Part shown: piece after piece, positions 8,560 through 18,825 of the stretch
Layout: every line of letters starts with the position of its first letter
How positions within the stretch are numbered: position 1 is the stretch's first letter
NCBI GenBank assembly: GCA_937884175.1
Contig: CALGDB010000209.1
Span: forward strand, 1 to 34,294
DNA length: 34,294 nt
Direction: 5' to 3'
Source of the DNA: an uncultured Flavobacteriales bacterium
GTDB lineage: Bacteria; Bacteroidota; Bacteroidia; Flavobacteriales_D; Sanyastnellaceae
Notes under the pieces: model-generated
Seen by the model: only the letters and a program-made list of their open reading frames with translations
Told to the model about the DNA's origin: nothing
Database searches by the model: none
Position numbers and translations under genes: made by a program

Positions 8560-10275
8560 TCAGTCGACGTTGTCGTGCAGGAATGGGTTGTCGTTGCGCA
8601 ATTCAATGGTGCGTTCGCCTTCCTCGTCCGTTTCCTCGTGCAGCGTGAATCGGCTGACTTGGGATTTCGACGAGTGGTCGATGTCGTCGAGGATGACTTG
8701 ACGGCGCTTGTAGGCGGGCTCGGCTTCGAGATCCGCGAGACCTCCAGGAGTTTTGAGCTTGCGCGTGAACTGTGAGATGCGCTGGTTGCGCGCTTGCAGG
8801 TCGCCATCGGCAGTTCGTACCACGGGTTGGATTACTTCGCGCGATGCGTTCGGTGCTAGGTCCGGTGTTTGGGACAACGGCTGCTCCACCGGAGGTTGGA
8901 CCGGTGTGATGGGCTGCGAAGGAGGAGTCTCCGTGAATCGGATGCCACCGAGATTGGGTTCATCGCTGGTCGTAGGAAGCGGTTCGCTCTCTAATGTGTA
9001 CACGGTGACCGATGGCGGTTCACCGTTGGCGCTGGTTACCGGTGGTGCGTCGTCCGCAGCAGCGGGTTCTGCTTCTGGCGTTTCTGCCGACTCCGCTTCA
9101 TCCGTGATCAGGTCGAAAAGTTGACCGGTGACCGCAGGAGCGGGTTCCTCCGTGGCCTCAACTTCTTTGATGTAAGGCATTTCTTCTTCTGAGAGCGCCT
9201 CAACAGGAGGTGCTTGCGTATGCTGCGTGGGCTGAACGGGTGCTTTGATTTCCTTGGGCTCTTCCTCCAACGTAAATACTGTTGTCCTCGGTTGGGCTGG
9301 GGATTCGAGTTGATCTTGTGCTTGGAAACCGGTAGCGATGACCGTTACGCACAGGTCCTCATCCAATTTTTCGTCCACACCGTATCCCCAGATGACCTCT
9401 GCGGATTGGCCAGCAGCGTCTTGGATGAAATCCGTGATTTCCATGATCTCATCCATGAGGATCTCTTCGGTACCGAAGGTGATGTTGAGCAGGACAAAAT
9501 TGGCGCCGGTGATGTCGCAATCGTTGAGCAGGGGTGATTCCAATGCTTCGGTGACTGCTGTGCGCGCCCGGCCTTCGCCGCTCGCTTTGCCGGAACCCAT
9601 GATAGCCCGACCCGAATTGCGCATGACGGTGTTGACGTCATTAATGTCGACGTTGATTTCACCGGTCAGCGTGATCACTTCCGCGATGCCTTTTGCGGCG
9701 GTGCAAAGGATTTCATCGGCGTTGTTGAAGGCCGCTCGGATCGTCAGATTGCCATACAGTTCACGCAACTTGTCGTTGCGAATGATGAGCAACGTATCGA
9801 CGGCTTCGCGCATTTTCTCCAGTCCTTCGGTGGCCTGCGCACTGCGGCGACGGCCTTCGAATTGGAATGGTATAGTAACGATGCCCACTGTGAGGATGTC
9901 CATCTCGCGGGCCGCTTGGGCGATTACGGGTGCTGCACCGGTCCCTGTGCCACCGCCCATTCCGGCGGTGATGAAAACCATGCTGGTCTTGTTGCCGATC
10001 AGTTCTTTGACTTCTTCCAGCGTTTCAATGGCGGCGTTGCGGCCAACATCCGGAAGGGAACCTGCGCCTTGGCCTCCCGTGAGGGTGGCGCCAAGCTGGA
10101 CTTTCACAGGAACCGGGCTTGCGTCTAGGGCTTGGGCATCGGTATTGCACACGATGAAATCCACGCCTTGGATGCCGCGGTCGTACATCGTGTTCACCGC
10201 ATTCGAACCGCCACCGCCTACGCCGATGACTTTAATCGGAGAGGTGAGGGACGGGTAGGGGTTGGGAGTGCTCAT
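8560..10275 (-). CDS. ftsZ: Cell division protein FtsZ (start at 10275 or 10284)
   Basis: 'IKVIGVGGGGSNAVNTM', 'GMGGGTGTGAAPVIAQ', 'NADEILCTAAKGIAEV'; long linker and C-terminal 'AYKRRQVILDDIDHSS...NDNPFLHDNVD'. Confidence 0.98.
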   Translation of the reverse strand: MSTPNPYPSLTSPIKVIGVGGGGSNAVNTMYDRGIQGVDFIVCNTDAQALDASPVPVKVQLGATLTGGQGAGSLPDVGRNAAIETLEEVKELIGNKTSMVFITAGMGGGTGTGAAPVIAQAAREMDILTVGIVTIPFQFEGRRRSAQATEGLEKMREAVDTLLIIRNDKLRELYGNLTIRAAFNNADEILCTAAKGIAEVITLTGEINVDINDVNTVMRNSGRAIMGSGKASGEGRARTAVTEALESPLLNDCDITGANFVLLNITFGTEEILMDEIMEITDFIQDAAGQSAEVIWGYGVDEKLDEDLCVTVIATGFQAQDQLESPAQPRTTVFTLEEEPKEIKAPVQPTQHTQAPPVEALSEEEMPYIKEVEATEEPAPAVTGQLFDLITDEAESAETPEAEPAAADDAPPVTSANGEPPSVTVYTLESEPLPTTSDEPNLGGIRFTETPPSQPITPVQPPVEQPLSQTPDLAPNASREVIQPVVRTADGDLQARNQRISQFTRKLKTPGGLADLEAEPAYKRRQVILDDIDHSSKSQVSRFTLHEETDEEGERTIELRNDNPFLHDNVD

Positions 10276-10304
10276 ATCTTTCATCTCAATTCGGGTTCCT
10301 GTGA

Positions 10305-11576
10305 TTATTGAATTTCTTCGTCTTCAACGAAGTATTTGCGCATGCGTTCGAGGATGCCAATACGTTCTGAACCGGCGGCTTCATCGGTAATTGCATCGCC
10401 GTTGCTGGCCATGCGGTCAAAACCTTTGATGACAAGGCCGACGCCGGTGGCAAAACTCGGAGCCGTGACCTCTTGGTTCGGTGCTTCGGCCAAGTGCTCG
10501 CTTGGGTAACCCACGCGGCAATCCATGCCCGTCACATATTGGAAGAGCTGGGTAATGTGGCGCAATTGCGAACCGCCACCCGTCAAGACCACGCCGCCAA
10601 TCAACTGATCAGCGAAGCCGGAGTTGCGGATTTCGAAATGCACGTGCTCGATGATTTCGGTCATGCGCGCTTCGATGATGCTAGCGAGGTTCTTCAGGCT
10701 GATTTCACGCGGGTTGCGTCCCTGCAAGCCGGGGATGCACACAATCTCGTTATCCTTCATTTCAGTGGCGATGGCCGATCCGAAACGCTGCTTCAGCAAC
10801 TCCGCTTGCTTCTTCATGATCTGGCAGCCTTGGCGGATGTCTTCGGTCAGCACGTTGCCACCAAACGGAATGACCGCCGTGTGGCGGATAATGCCGTCTT
10901 GGAAAATTGCGATATCGGTGGTGCCGCCGCCGATGTCCACCAAGGCCACACCGGCTTCTTGCTCTTCGGCGCTCAAGACCGACGCGGAAGAGGCGAGGGG
11001 CTCTAGGATCAATTGATCGACATTGAGTTCCGCTTTCTCGATGCAACGGTTGATGTTACGGATGGCAGCGATCTGGCCGATGATGACGTGGAAGTTGGCT
11101 TCCAAACGAATACCACTCATGCCCACGGGCTCCTTGATTCCACCCTCGTTGTCCACGGTGTATTCCTGCGGCAGTACGTGCAAAATTTCCTCGCCGGGCT
11201 GCATTACCTGGCGGTACATGTCCTGGATCAGCGCGTCGATGTCGACTTGGCTGATTTCCGATTCGAGGTTGTCGCGGGTGCGTTGGCCTCGCGTTTGCTG
11301 ACTTTTGATGTGCTGGCCGGCAATGCCGACGTTCACGTCCACAAATACCGTCCCGGACGTGCGCTTGGCTTCTTCAATGGCCGTGCGGATAGAATCCACG
11401 GTTTTTTCAATGTTCGCAACGACCCCGCGGGACACCCCGACGGATTCGCTCTTCCCGTAACCGAGGATTTCGATTTTACCGTGTTCATTGCGGCGCCCAA
11501 CAAAGCAGGCGATTTTCGTCGTGCCTATGTCAAGGCCAACGACGATTTTTTCTGGGTTGTTTGATGCAGAATCCAT
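10305..11576 (-). CDS. ftsA: Cell division protein FtsA
   Basis: 'IVVGLDIGTTKIACFVGRRNEHGKIEILGYG', 'VALVDIGGGTTDIAIFQDG', 'GVVLTGGGSQL'. Confidence 0.98.
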   Translation of the reverse strand: MDSASNNPEKIVVGLDIGTTKIACFVGRRNEHGKIEILGYGKSESVGVSRGVVANIEKTVDSIRTAIEEAKRTSGTVFVDVNVGIAGQHIKSQQTRGQRTRDNLESEISQVDIDALIQDMYRQVMQPGEEILHVLPQEYTVDNEGGIKEPVGMSGIRLEANFHVIIGQIAAIRNINRCIEKAELNVDQLILEPLASSASVLSAEEQEAGVALVDIGGGTTDIAIFQDGIIRHTAVIPFGGNVLTEDIRQGCQIMKKQAELLKQRFGSAIATEMKDNEIVCIPGLQGRNPREISLKNLASIIEARMTEIIEHVHFEIRNSGFADQLIGGVVLTGGGSQLRHITQLFQYVTGMDCRVGYPSEHLAEAPNQEVTAPSFATGVGLVIKGFDRMASNGDAITDEAAGSERIGILERMRKYFVEDEEIQ

Positions 11577-11591
11577 GGACTTAGAGGTTGC

Positions 11592-12323
11592 TTAGTAATA
11601 CCGTTGGGCGACTACTTGACCCGCATAGGTCAAGTCGATGCGCTTGTAGACGTTCAGGTTGCCCCGTTCGACGTGTTCGGTGTAGAATACAAGGAGTTTG
11701 TTCAGTTTATCTTCAAGTTGCCGGGCGTCGCCAAACGCAATGCGCGCCGCTCCAATCCGAGGCACCACATCGAGCGTGCCGGTGCCGTTGACTTCGATCT
11801 GATCGATAAAAGCCGACCAGAGTGGATTGTTTGCGGTGGCCTGGACCAAGCCAAATGCTTCAGACGCGGCCTCGAATGAAGGCGCGTGAATGATCGGGAC
11901 CCGCGCCGTGTAGTAAGGTGAGAGCGGAAGCAGTTCACCTTCCTCGTCGATGTAGAAGTCCGGCTCGTTCTCGGACGTGTGCACCCGAGCCAGCGGCTTG
12001 CGTTGGGTGACTTGCACGTGCAGCGTGCGGTTCAAGCCAGGGTAAATCTCAACCCCATCGATGGCGGGGATGTCACGCACCCAGCGCTCTACGTCGTGAA
12101 GAGATAAATCCGCGACGAAGGTTCCGGCAATGCTGTCGTTAGCGTAAATGCGGTCGCGAACTCCCGCGGCGTCTACAAAAAACATCCCATCGATTTCGAC
12201 GACGTCGACTTCCAAACCTGTGTACCGAGCGTTCGACTCGCGCTCCACTGAAAACCCAACCAAGGCTCCACTGCCGGAAATCAACAAAACGGCTGAGGCG
12301 ATGGAGAGGATGTTTCGAATCAT
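11592..12323 (-). CDS. ftsQ: Cell division protein FtsQ
   Basis: Single N-terminal TM, POTRA/FtsQ-like 'HDVERWVRDIPAIDGVEIYPGLNRTLHVQVTQRKPLARV', and position between murC and ftsA. Confidence 0.9.
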   Translation of the reverse strand: MIRNILSIASAVLLISGSGALVGFSVERESNARYTGLEVDVVEIDGMFFVDAAGVRDRIYANDSIAGTFVADLSLHDVERWVRDIPAIDGVEIYPGLNRTLHVQVTQRKPLARVHTSENEPDFYIDEEGELLPLSPYYTARVPIIHAPSFEAASEAFGLVQATANNPLWSAFIDQIEVNGTGTLDVVPRIGAARIAFGDARQLEDKLNKLLVFYTEHVERGNLNVYKRIDLTYAGQVVAQRYY

Positions 12324-12330
12324 GGTGTGT

Positions 12331-13740
12331 TCAGGTGCAAGCTTTGAATCTATGGGGGTCCTCCTTGAGCCATTGGGCGAGGGGTTGAACGCATCGGTCG
12401 ATGTCGCCAGCCCCTAGGGTCATCAGCACGTCGGGAGGGTACGCCTTTAGGTTATCGAATATCTGATGCGATTCGATGAGGTATTTGTGGGGGTGGGGGA
12501 TGTTTTCAAATAGGGCTTGTGAATCGATTCCCGGGATGGGCGCTTCACGCGCTGGGTAGATGGGCAACAAAAACACGCGGTCCAATTGGGCCAAGGCCCG
12601 ACCAAATTCGACCAGGTTATCCCGCGTTCTCGTAAACAAGTGCGGCTGGAAAACCCCCGTGATTTCCCGCCCCGGGTGGTGCAACCGCACTGCCGCGATG
12701 GCCGCTTCCAATTCCACCGGATGGTGGGCGTAGTCGTCGATGTAAATGCCGTGATCTGCCCGGACGTGGTAAGCAAATCGCCGTTCAATGCCTTGGAACG
12801 TACCGAGCCGCTGTAGACACGCTTCCACAGCTGCGCCCGCTGCTTCCGCGAGGCACACAGCTGCCAATGCATTTTTCACATTGTGCACCCCGGCAAGGGG
12901 AAAGCGCACACCTTCGTACCAGCCCCCGCCGATCCAGACATCGCCGGTCAACCAGCCGTCTTCGATACGCAGGGCGGTGGCTACCGCGTGCCAGGCTTCC
13001 GCCTCCTGCCGCGAAGTGGTTACGCCGTACCGCTTGCCTGTGACGCCTTCAATGTGGACGTCGGCCTCCAGGAACAGCGTGCCGCTGATGCGTTCCGCAA
13101 AGGCCTTGAACCCCTCATGAAACGATGCCACGTCGCCGTATACGTCGAGGTGGTCGGGGTCGGCGCTTGTGATCGCCGCATGGGTTGGATGGAGGTGCAG
13201 AAAGCTCCGGTCAAATTCGTCCGCCTCGACCACGGTCCATTCGGCATTCGGTGACCACACGGTGTTCGATTGCGTTCCCACCAGGATGCCGCCGATGAAA
13301 GCCCGATATCCAGAAGGCTGTCCGTTCATCAGATGCGCAAGCAAAGCAGAAGTCGTGGTCTTGCCGTGGGTGCCGGCTACGGCCAAGGTGGGCGCGTTTT
13401 CGGTGAGCCAGCCGAGCACCTCGCTGCGCTTGCCCAAGCGGCAGCCGCTTTCGCGGGCGCGAACTAACACGGGGAAATTGTCGGGGACAGCCGGCGTTCG
13501 AACGACAAGGGCTCGCTCGTGGGGTACTTCGTCCAACCAGCGATTGAAATGCGCCAAGGCCTCGGCCTCGGATGCTCCTGCGCTGATGGACATGCTGGAA
13601 GCCTTCAATTGTGAGATGAGCTCCGAATCCGTGCGATCGTACCCGGCCACGGCCACCCCCTCGGCATGGAGGTAGCGTGCAATGGCGCTCATACCAATGC
13701 CGCCGATTCCGATGAAGTACGCGTGTGAGGTGCCGGTCAT
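12331..13740 (-). CDS. murC: UDP-N-acetylmuramate--L-alanine ligase MurC
   Basis: 'YFIGIGGIGMSAIARYL', 'AVAGTHGKTTTSALLAHLM', 'IDDYAHHPVELEAAI', 'FQPHLFTRT'. Confidence 0.97.
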   Translation of the reverse strand: MTGTSHAYFIGIGGIGMSAIARYLHAEGVAVAGYDRTDSELISQLKASSMSISAGASEAEALAHFNRWLDEVPHERALVVRTPAVPDNFPVLVRARESGCRLGKRSEVLGWLTENAPTLAVAGTHGKTTTSALLAHLMNGQPSGYRAFIGGILVGTQSNTVWSPNAEWTVVEADEFDRSFLHLHPTHAAITSADPDHLDVYGDVASFHEGFKAFAERISGTLFLEADVHIEGVTGKRYGVTTSRQEAEAWHAVATALRIEDGWLTGDVWIGGGWYEGVRFPLAGVHNVKNALAAVCLAEAAGAAVEACLQRLGTFQGIERRFAYHVRADHGIYIDDYAHHPVELEAAIAAVRLHHPGREITGVFQPHLFTRTRDNLVEFGRALAQLDRVFLLPIYPAREAPIPGIDSQALFENIPHPHKYLIESHQIFDNLKAYPPDVLMTLGAGDIDRCVQPLAQWLKEDPHRFKACT

Positions 13741-14891
13741 AAGAGCTTTTCCAATTCGCTGACAACGTCGTTGGCTGCTTCTGGACGTGCGGCGTTGAGG
13801 AGATTGGTTTGCAGGGATTTTGCTCGGTCTGAATCCTCTAACAGACCCACAATTGCGGCCTCCAGGCCGTCAACCACCTCAGAATCTGGGAGCAGAATGG
13901 CTCCATCGCGGTCGCTGAGGGAGCGGGCATTTTTCGTCTGGTGATCTTCGGCGACCACAGGGGAGGGAACGAGGATGGTGGGCTTGCCCACCAAAGCCAA
14001 TTCGGCAATGGACATGGCGCCGGCGCGGCTGGCGATGACCGTGGCGCAGCGATATGCGAGGTCCATGCGGTCGATGAAGCCCAAACAACGGATGCCTACT
14101 TGCACACCTTCAGGCCAGGTTTGCATGCGCGTGCGCATTGAATCGTGGTACCGGGCGCCGGTTTGCCAGATGAGGTCAAACGGCAAGGCCTCCGTCGATC
14201 CTTCGACCATGCGGCAGACCGCGGCATTCATGGAAGCCGCACCGAGGCTACCGCCCATGACAAACACCACTGGACGGCTTTCGTCAAATTCAAAGTGCTT
14301 CCATGCGGCCTCGGTGGATTGTCCGTGGTCAGAAATGGCATCGAGCACCTGCATCCGTAACGGATTTCCCGTCTCCACGATGCGGTCCGCTGGAAACCAA
14401 CGCTCCAGCCCAGGGAATCCGGTACAGATCAACCCGACGCGCTTCGCCAATAACCGGTTGGTGATGCCGGGGAATGAGTTTTGTTCTTGAATGGCGGTGG
14501 GAATGCCCATCTGCGCGGCTTGGTGAAGCACCGGCCCGCTGGCAAATCCGCCCACGCCAACGACCAATTCCGGCCGAAAGCGGCGGAGGATGCGGCGGGC
14601 TTTCCACAGGGAGCTGATCAGTTTGAATGGAAACAACCAGTTGCGCAGGCTGCGCCAGTTGCGGTCGACCCCGGTGATCCAAAGCCCCTTGATGGCATAC
14701 CCCGCGGCGGGCACTTTTTCCATTTCCATCCGGCCTTTGGCGCCCACAAACAGGATGTCGCACTGTGGATGCCGACGCTTGATTTCGTCAGCAATGGCCA
14801 AGGCAGGGTGGATGTGGCCACCCGTTCCCCCTCCGGAGACAATAACGCGGTTGAGGGGGTGCGGAGAGTCAGCCATGGGGTTGGGGTTCAC
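13737..14891 (-). CDS. murG: UDP-GlcNAc--lipid I GlcNAc transferase MurG
   Basis: 'VIVSGGGTGGHIHPALAIADEIK', 'GVGGFASGPVL', 'QEQNSFPGITNRLLAK', 'ASRAGAMSIAELALVGKPTILVPSPVVAEDHQTKNA'. Confidence 0.97.
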   Translation of the reverse strand: MNPNPMADSPHPLNRVIVSGGGTGGHIHPALAIADEIKRRHPQCDILFVGAKGRMEMEKVPAAGYAIKGLWITGVDRNWRSLRNWLFPFKLISSLWKARRILRRFRPELVVGVGGFASGPVLHQAAQMGIPTAIQEQNSFPGITNRLLAKRVGLICTGFPGLERWFPADRIVETGNPLRMQVLDAISDHGQSTEAAWKHFEFDESRPVVFVMGGSLGAASMNAAVCRMVEGSTEALPFDLIWQTGARYHDSMRTRMQTWPEGVQVGIRCLGFIDRMDLAYRCATVIASRAGAMSIAELALVGKPTILVPSPVVAEDHQTKNARSLSDRDGAILLPDSEVVDGLEAAIVGLLEDSDRAKSLQTNLLNAARPEAANDVVSELEKLL

Positions 14892-16113
14892 GGACGATTC
14901 TGTTGCCCGTAGGCCGCGTTTTCTTGGGGGATTTTTCCCAATTATCGGGATCGGTCACGGACCGGGATACGGCCAAAATCATGCCAATGGCGAGGCAGGT
15001 GAAAATCATGGAAGTTCCGCCGTAGGAGACCATGGGCAAGGGTTGCCCGGTCGTGGGAAACAGCCGAACCGCAACGGCCATATTGATCATGGCTTGGAAG
15101 ACCAGCATGAAGCCCAAGCCCATCGCGAGCAATCCACCAAAATGCCGCGGACAGCGTGTCGCTGTGCGCATGGTTCGGTACAGCAGGATCAAATACGCCA
15201 GCACCAGCCCCAATCCGCCGATGACCGCCCCCCATTCCTCAATGATGAAGGCGTAAATCATGTCCGAATAGGGATGGGGTAAAAAGTTGCGGGAAGTTCC
15301 GGTTCCCGGTCCTGTTGGCAGCAGGCCGCCCCGGTTGATGGCCACTTGGGCCAGTTCGATTTGGTATTCCAAGGCATCGCCTTCCTCAGCGGCTCCTAAC
15401 CCGGCAAAACGTTCCAATCGCCCGGCCCACGTTCCGAAACGCGGCAGCGCCTCCGGCACGGCCTTGCCGATGCCGTATAGCAGCACGAGCCCCAGCACGC
15501 CGATCCCCGTTATGCGCGCCATGTGCCGCCATGGCACACCGCCAATGAACAGCATGCCCACGCACACCACACCGAGCAGCGCAGCGGTCGAAAAGTCGGC
15601 CGGCAGGATGAGCCCGCAGATGATTCCAATGGGGATCAAAATCGGCAAGACACCTGCCCGGAAGTCGTGCAATTGCGTGCGCCGGTTGTTCAATTCCCGC
15701 GCCACATACGTCACCAATACCACCTTGGCAAAATCGGACGTCTGCAGCGTCAGCCCCACGAAGGGTATGCGCAGCCAGCGTTTGGCGTCGTTGATGTCCG
15801 CCCCAAATGCCAGGGTCAACACCAGCAGGACGGCGGCCACCCAGATAAGCACCTGGGAAATCCGGGAGAAGTACCGGAAGTTGACCTTGTGAATGAGGAG
15901 CATGACACCCCACCCGAGGGCGAGCATGACACCTTGTTTGAACAGGAAACGCAATGAACCGCCGTCCGACTTATACGCCAACGACGAAATGGCGCTGTAT
16001 ACCGCCAACAGCGATAATAGGCTGAGGATCAAGGTGACCATCCAGATGACCTTGTCCCCTTCCAACCAAGCGCCAATGCGCCGGTGCAGGTTCATGCTGC
16101 TCCCGTCGGACAT
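14869..16113 (-). CDS. ftsW: Lipid II polymerase FtsW (SEDS family)
   Basis: Multi-TM; 'GADINDAKRWLRIPFVGLTLQTSDFAKV', 'SDMIYAFIIEEWGAVIGGLGLV', 'PTTGQPLPMVSYGGTSMIFTCLAIGMIL'. Confidence 0.96.
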   Translation of the reverse strand: MSDGSSMNLHRRIGAWLEGDKVIWMVTLILSLLSLLAVYSAISSLAYKSDGGSLRFLFKQGVMLALGWGVMLLIHKVNFRYFSRISQVLIWVAAVLLVLTLAFGADINDAKRWLRIPFVGLTLQTSDFAKVVLVTYVARELNNRRTQLHDFRAGVLPILIPIGIICGLILPADFSTAALLGVVCVGMLFIGGVPWRHMARITGIGVLGLVLLYGIGKAVPEALPRFGTWAGRLERFAGLGAAEEGDALEYQIELAQVAINRGGLLPTGPGTGTSRNFLPHPYSDMIYAFIIEEWGAVIGGLGLVLAYLILLYRTMRTATRCPRHFGGLLAMGLGFMLVFQAMINMAVAVRLFPTTGQPLPMVSYGGTSMIFTCLAIGMILAVSRSVTDPDNWEKSPKKTRPTGNRIVREPQPHG

Positions 16114-16115
16114 GT

Positions 16116-17552
16116 TCAGAGGTTGCGTACCGCCGCCTTGAATTCGCGTCCGCGTTCTTCGTACGAGCCGAACAGATCAAAGCTCGCACACGCCGGAGAT
16201 AACAGGGCTGTGTGGCCAGGTGTGCCCAATTGGTAGGCCAGCTGAACGGCTTCGGCTGCGGTGCTTACCTTGTGGCAGCTCTCCACTCGGTCGCCGAAGG
16301 CGTCGATGAGCTTTTTGTTGTTTTTGCCGAGGCAAATGAGGTGGTCGACCTTGGCCGTAACGAGGTGCAACAGGGACGTGTAGTCGTTGCCTTTGTCTAC
16401 ACCACCAGCGATCCAGATGATCGGCCCTTCGGTGCTTTCGAGTGCGTACCAGGCACTGTTGACGTTGGTGGCTTTTCAGTCGTTGACAAACGTGATGCCG
16501 TTGGTCTCGACGACAAACTCCATGCGGTGCTCGATGGCGTCAAATTGCGCGAGGCTGTCGCGGATGCCTTCTTTGCGGAGTTCCAGTGCGCGGGCAGCGA
16601 CGCTGGCTGCCATGCTGTTGTACAGGTTGTGTTTGCCCTGCAATGCCAATTCTTGGATGGTCATGGTAAATGGGTTTTGATGAGGAATATTGATTGTGAA
16701 TTCGTTGGGTTGATCCGGGGTGTCGACCGAGGCCGTTCCCCAAGGATGGAGGCCGTGTTCGGCCAGGTTGTTTTGCAATTGAGATTCGGTCTGTCCGGTG
16801 GACACGGCCACCACGCGAGCGGCAAGCGTGCCCGCAGCCTCGGCACGTTTCCAGCGGGCCATGGACAGCGGGTCGTCGGCGTTGAGGACGAGGAGGTCCG
16901 AGTCGGTTTGGTGAGAAGCAATGCGCCACTTGGAATCGGCGTATTGTTCGATGTCGTTGTTGTACCGGTCGAGGTGGTCCGGGGTGATATTGAGGAGCAC
17001 CGCGACGTCCGGTCGGAAGGAGTTGACCCCGTCCAACTGAAAACTGCTCACCTCCACCACTTGGTAATCGGCGGGACGCTGGCGTTCGCTCAAATCGCGT
17101 GCCCAGCTCTTGCCGATGTTCCCCACGCACGCCACGTTGCAACCGGTGTCTTCGAATAACGCCGCGATGAGGGCTGTGGTGGTGGTTTTGCCGTTGGAAC
17201 CGGTTACGGCGATGACGCGTTGTCCGTCGGTGCGTGCGTATCGGCTGGCAAATTCAATTTCGCTGATGAGCTCCCCGCCGGCCGCCTTGACGCGCTCCAC
17301 GAGCGGAGCGGTTTCGGGGATGCCCGGGCTTTTGATGACCGGGGCACCAGCTGCAGTAGCGTCGAGTACACGTGCCTCGTCGTGTCCGTTGGCTTCCCAT
17401 TCCACGCCGGCGGCGTCCAACTCGGCGGCACGGTCAGCCGATACAGCACCCGCGTCGCTGACCCACGGCTGCAAACCCTGGCGCACCGCGAGCAGGGCAG
17501 CACCTGTGCCGCTTTCGCCTGCTCCGAGTATGGGTACGATGGGGTGGGACAT
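16116..17552 (-). CDS. murD: UDP-N-acetylmuramoylalanine--D-glutamate ligase MurD, interrupted by an in-frame TGA at 16476..16478
   Basis: 'AVTGSNGKTTTTALIAALFEDTG', 'VVEVSSFQLD', 'LLNITPDHLDRY', 'FVND*KATNVNSAWYALEST...SPACASFDLFGSYEERGREFKAAV'. The 16116..16370 ORF lies in the same frame (offset 1182 = 394 codons from the start). Confidence 0.93.
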
Positions 17553-17556
17553 GGGG

Positions 17557-18825
17557 TTATCGAACTTTCAGGGTGACGATGGTGACAACGGCCAAGAGGA
17601 TACCGACGATCCAGAACCGTGCGGTGATTTTGGACTCGGGGATGTTTTGCTTCTGGTAGTGGTGGTGAAGCGGCGCCATCAAGAAGATGCGCCGGCCTTC
17701 ACCGGTCTTGCGTTTGGTGTATTTGAACCACCCGACCTGCAGCACGACCGACAGGTTTTCAATCAGAAAGATTCCACACAGCACCGGCAAGAGGAGCTCT
17801 TTGCGGATGGCAATGGCAAATGCAGCGATGATGCCGCCCAACGCCAAGCTTCCGGTATCACCCATGAAGACTTGCGCCGGGAAGGCGTTGTACCACAGGA
17901 AGGCGATGCACCCGCCCACAAAGGCGGCGATGAAGACCACTAACTCCTCCGAGCGGGGGATGTAGTGGATGTTGAGGTAATCCGCTGTGACGATGTTGGA
18001 ACCCACGTAGGCCAAAACTGCCAAGCCCAAACCGATGATGGCGCTGCTGCCGGTGGCCAAGCCGTCGATGCCGTCCGTGAGGTTGGCGCCGTTGCTTACC
18101 GCTGTGACAATCAGGATGACCAAGGGAATGAATACCAACCAGCCCCACCCCGCAGCCCAGTCGCCCATCCAGGCCACCAAGCGCTCGTAATCGAAGCTGT
18201 TGTCCTTCATGAACGGCACGGTGGTTTCGGAGGACTTTTTCGCTTCCCAAATGGGGAGGCCGCTGTCGGCTTCAAACACCTCAAAAACAGTCCCGTCGGT
18301 CGCCGTCATTTCGACAACTTGACCGGAATATTCCCGATCGGCGGGGTCCTTGATGGTCACGTCGGGGTGCCACCACATGATGGAGCCTACGATGATGCCC
18401 ACGCCGACTTGGCCGATGACCTTGAAGCGTCCCGCGAGTCCTTCTTTGTTTTTCTTGAAGACCTTGATGTAGTCGTCGATGAAGCCGATGGCGCCCAGCC
18501 ACACCGTGACGAGCAGCATCATTTGGGTGTAGATGTTGGTCAAGTCGGCAAACAGCAACGTCGGAATTAGAATGGCCGCGAGGATGATGAGGCCGCCCAT
18601 GGTCGGGGTGCCTTGCTTGTTCATTTGGCCTTCCAACCCGAGGTCGCGCACGATTTCACCCACCTGCTTCAGCTGCAGCCATTCGATGATGCGCTTGCCG
18701 AATAGGATGCCAATGACCAACGACGTGATCAGGCTCATGCCCGCGCGGAATGAGATGTACTGGAACAGGCCTGCGCCAGGCACGTCCATCACGGAATCGA
18801 GGTAGGTGAAGAGGTGGTACAGCAT
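17557..18825 (-). CDS. mraY: Phospho-MurNAc-pentapeptide transferase MraY
   Basis: '[14 protein letters not shown]', '[17 protein letters not shown]', '[14 protein letters not shown]', '[12 protein letters not shown]', '[11 protein letters not shown]'. Confidence 0.98.
   Translation of the reverse strand: MLYHLFTYLDSVMDVPGAGLFQYISFRAGMSLITSLVIGILFGKRIIEWLQLKQVGEIVRDLGLEGQMNKQGTPTMGGLIILAAILIPTLLFADLTNIYTQMMLLVTVWLGAIGFIDDYIKVFKKNKEGLAGRFKVIGQVGVGIIVGSIMWWHPDVTIKDPADREYSGQVVEMTATDGTVFEVFEADSGLPIWEAKKSSETTVPFMKDNSFDYERLVAWMGDWAAGWGWLVFIPLVILIVTAVSNGANLTDGIDGLATGSSAIIGLGLAVLAYVGSNIVTADYLNIHYIPRSEELVVFIAAFVGGCIAFLWYNAFPAQVFMGDTGSLALGGIIAAFAIAIRKELLLPVLCGIFLIENLSVVLQVGWFKYTKRKTGEGRRIFLMAPLHHHYQKQNIPESKITARFWIVGILLAVVTIVTLKVR

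Noticed and set aside
9338-10258. 306-aa plus-strand ORF antisense to ftsZ
   Set aside because: Lies entirely opposite a confidently identified, conserved ftsZ; composition (S/P/M/R-rich) is typical of a spurious antisense ORF in GC-rich coding DNA.
16470-16510. Selenocysteine insertion at the murD TGA
   Set aside because: The expected residue is Ser in a catalytic motif with no redox role, no convincing SECIS-like hairpin was seen immediately downstream, and no Sec machinery is in the window.
16212-17159. 315-aa plus-strand ORF antisense to murD, spanning the in-frame TGA
   Set aside because: Considered as the real gene because it crosses the murD stop, but it has no recognisable domain while the opposite strand encodes clear MurD motifs on both sides.
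17557-18825. Extended periplasmic insert in MraY ([31 protein letters not shown]...)
   Set aside because: As I recall, Bacteroidota MraY proteins commonly carry an extended loop at this position; not treated as novel.
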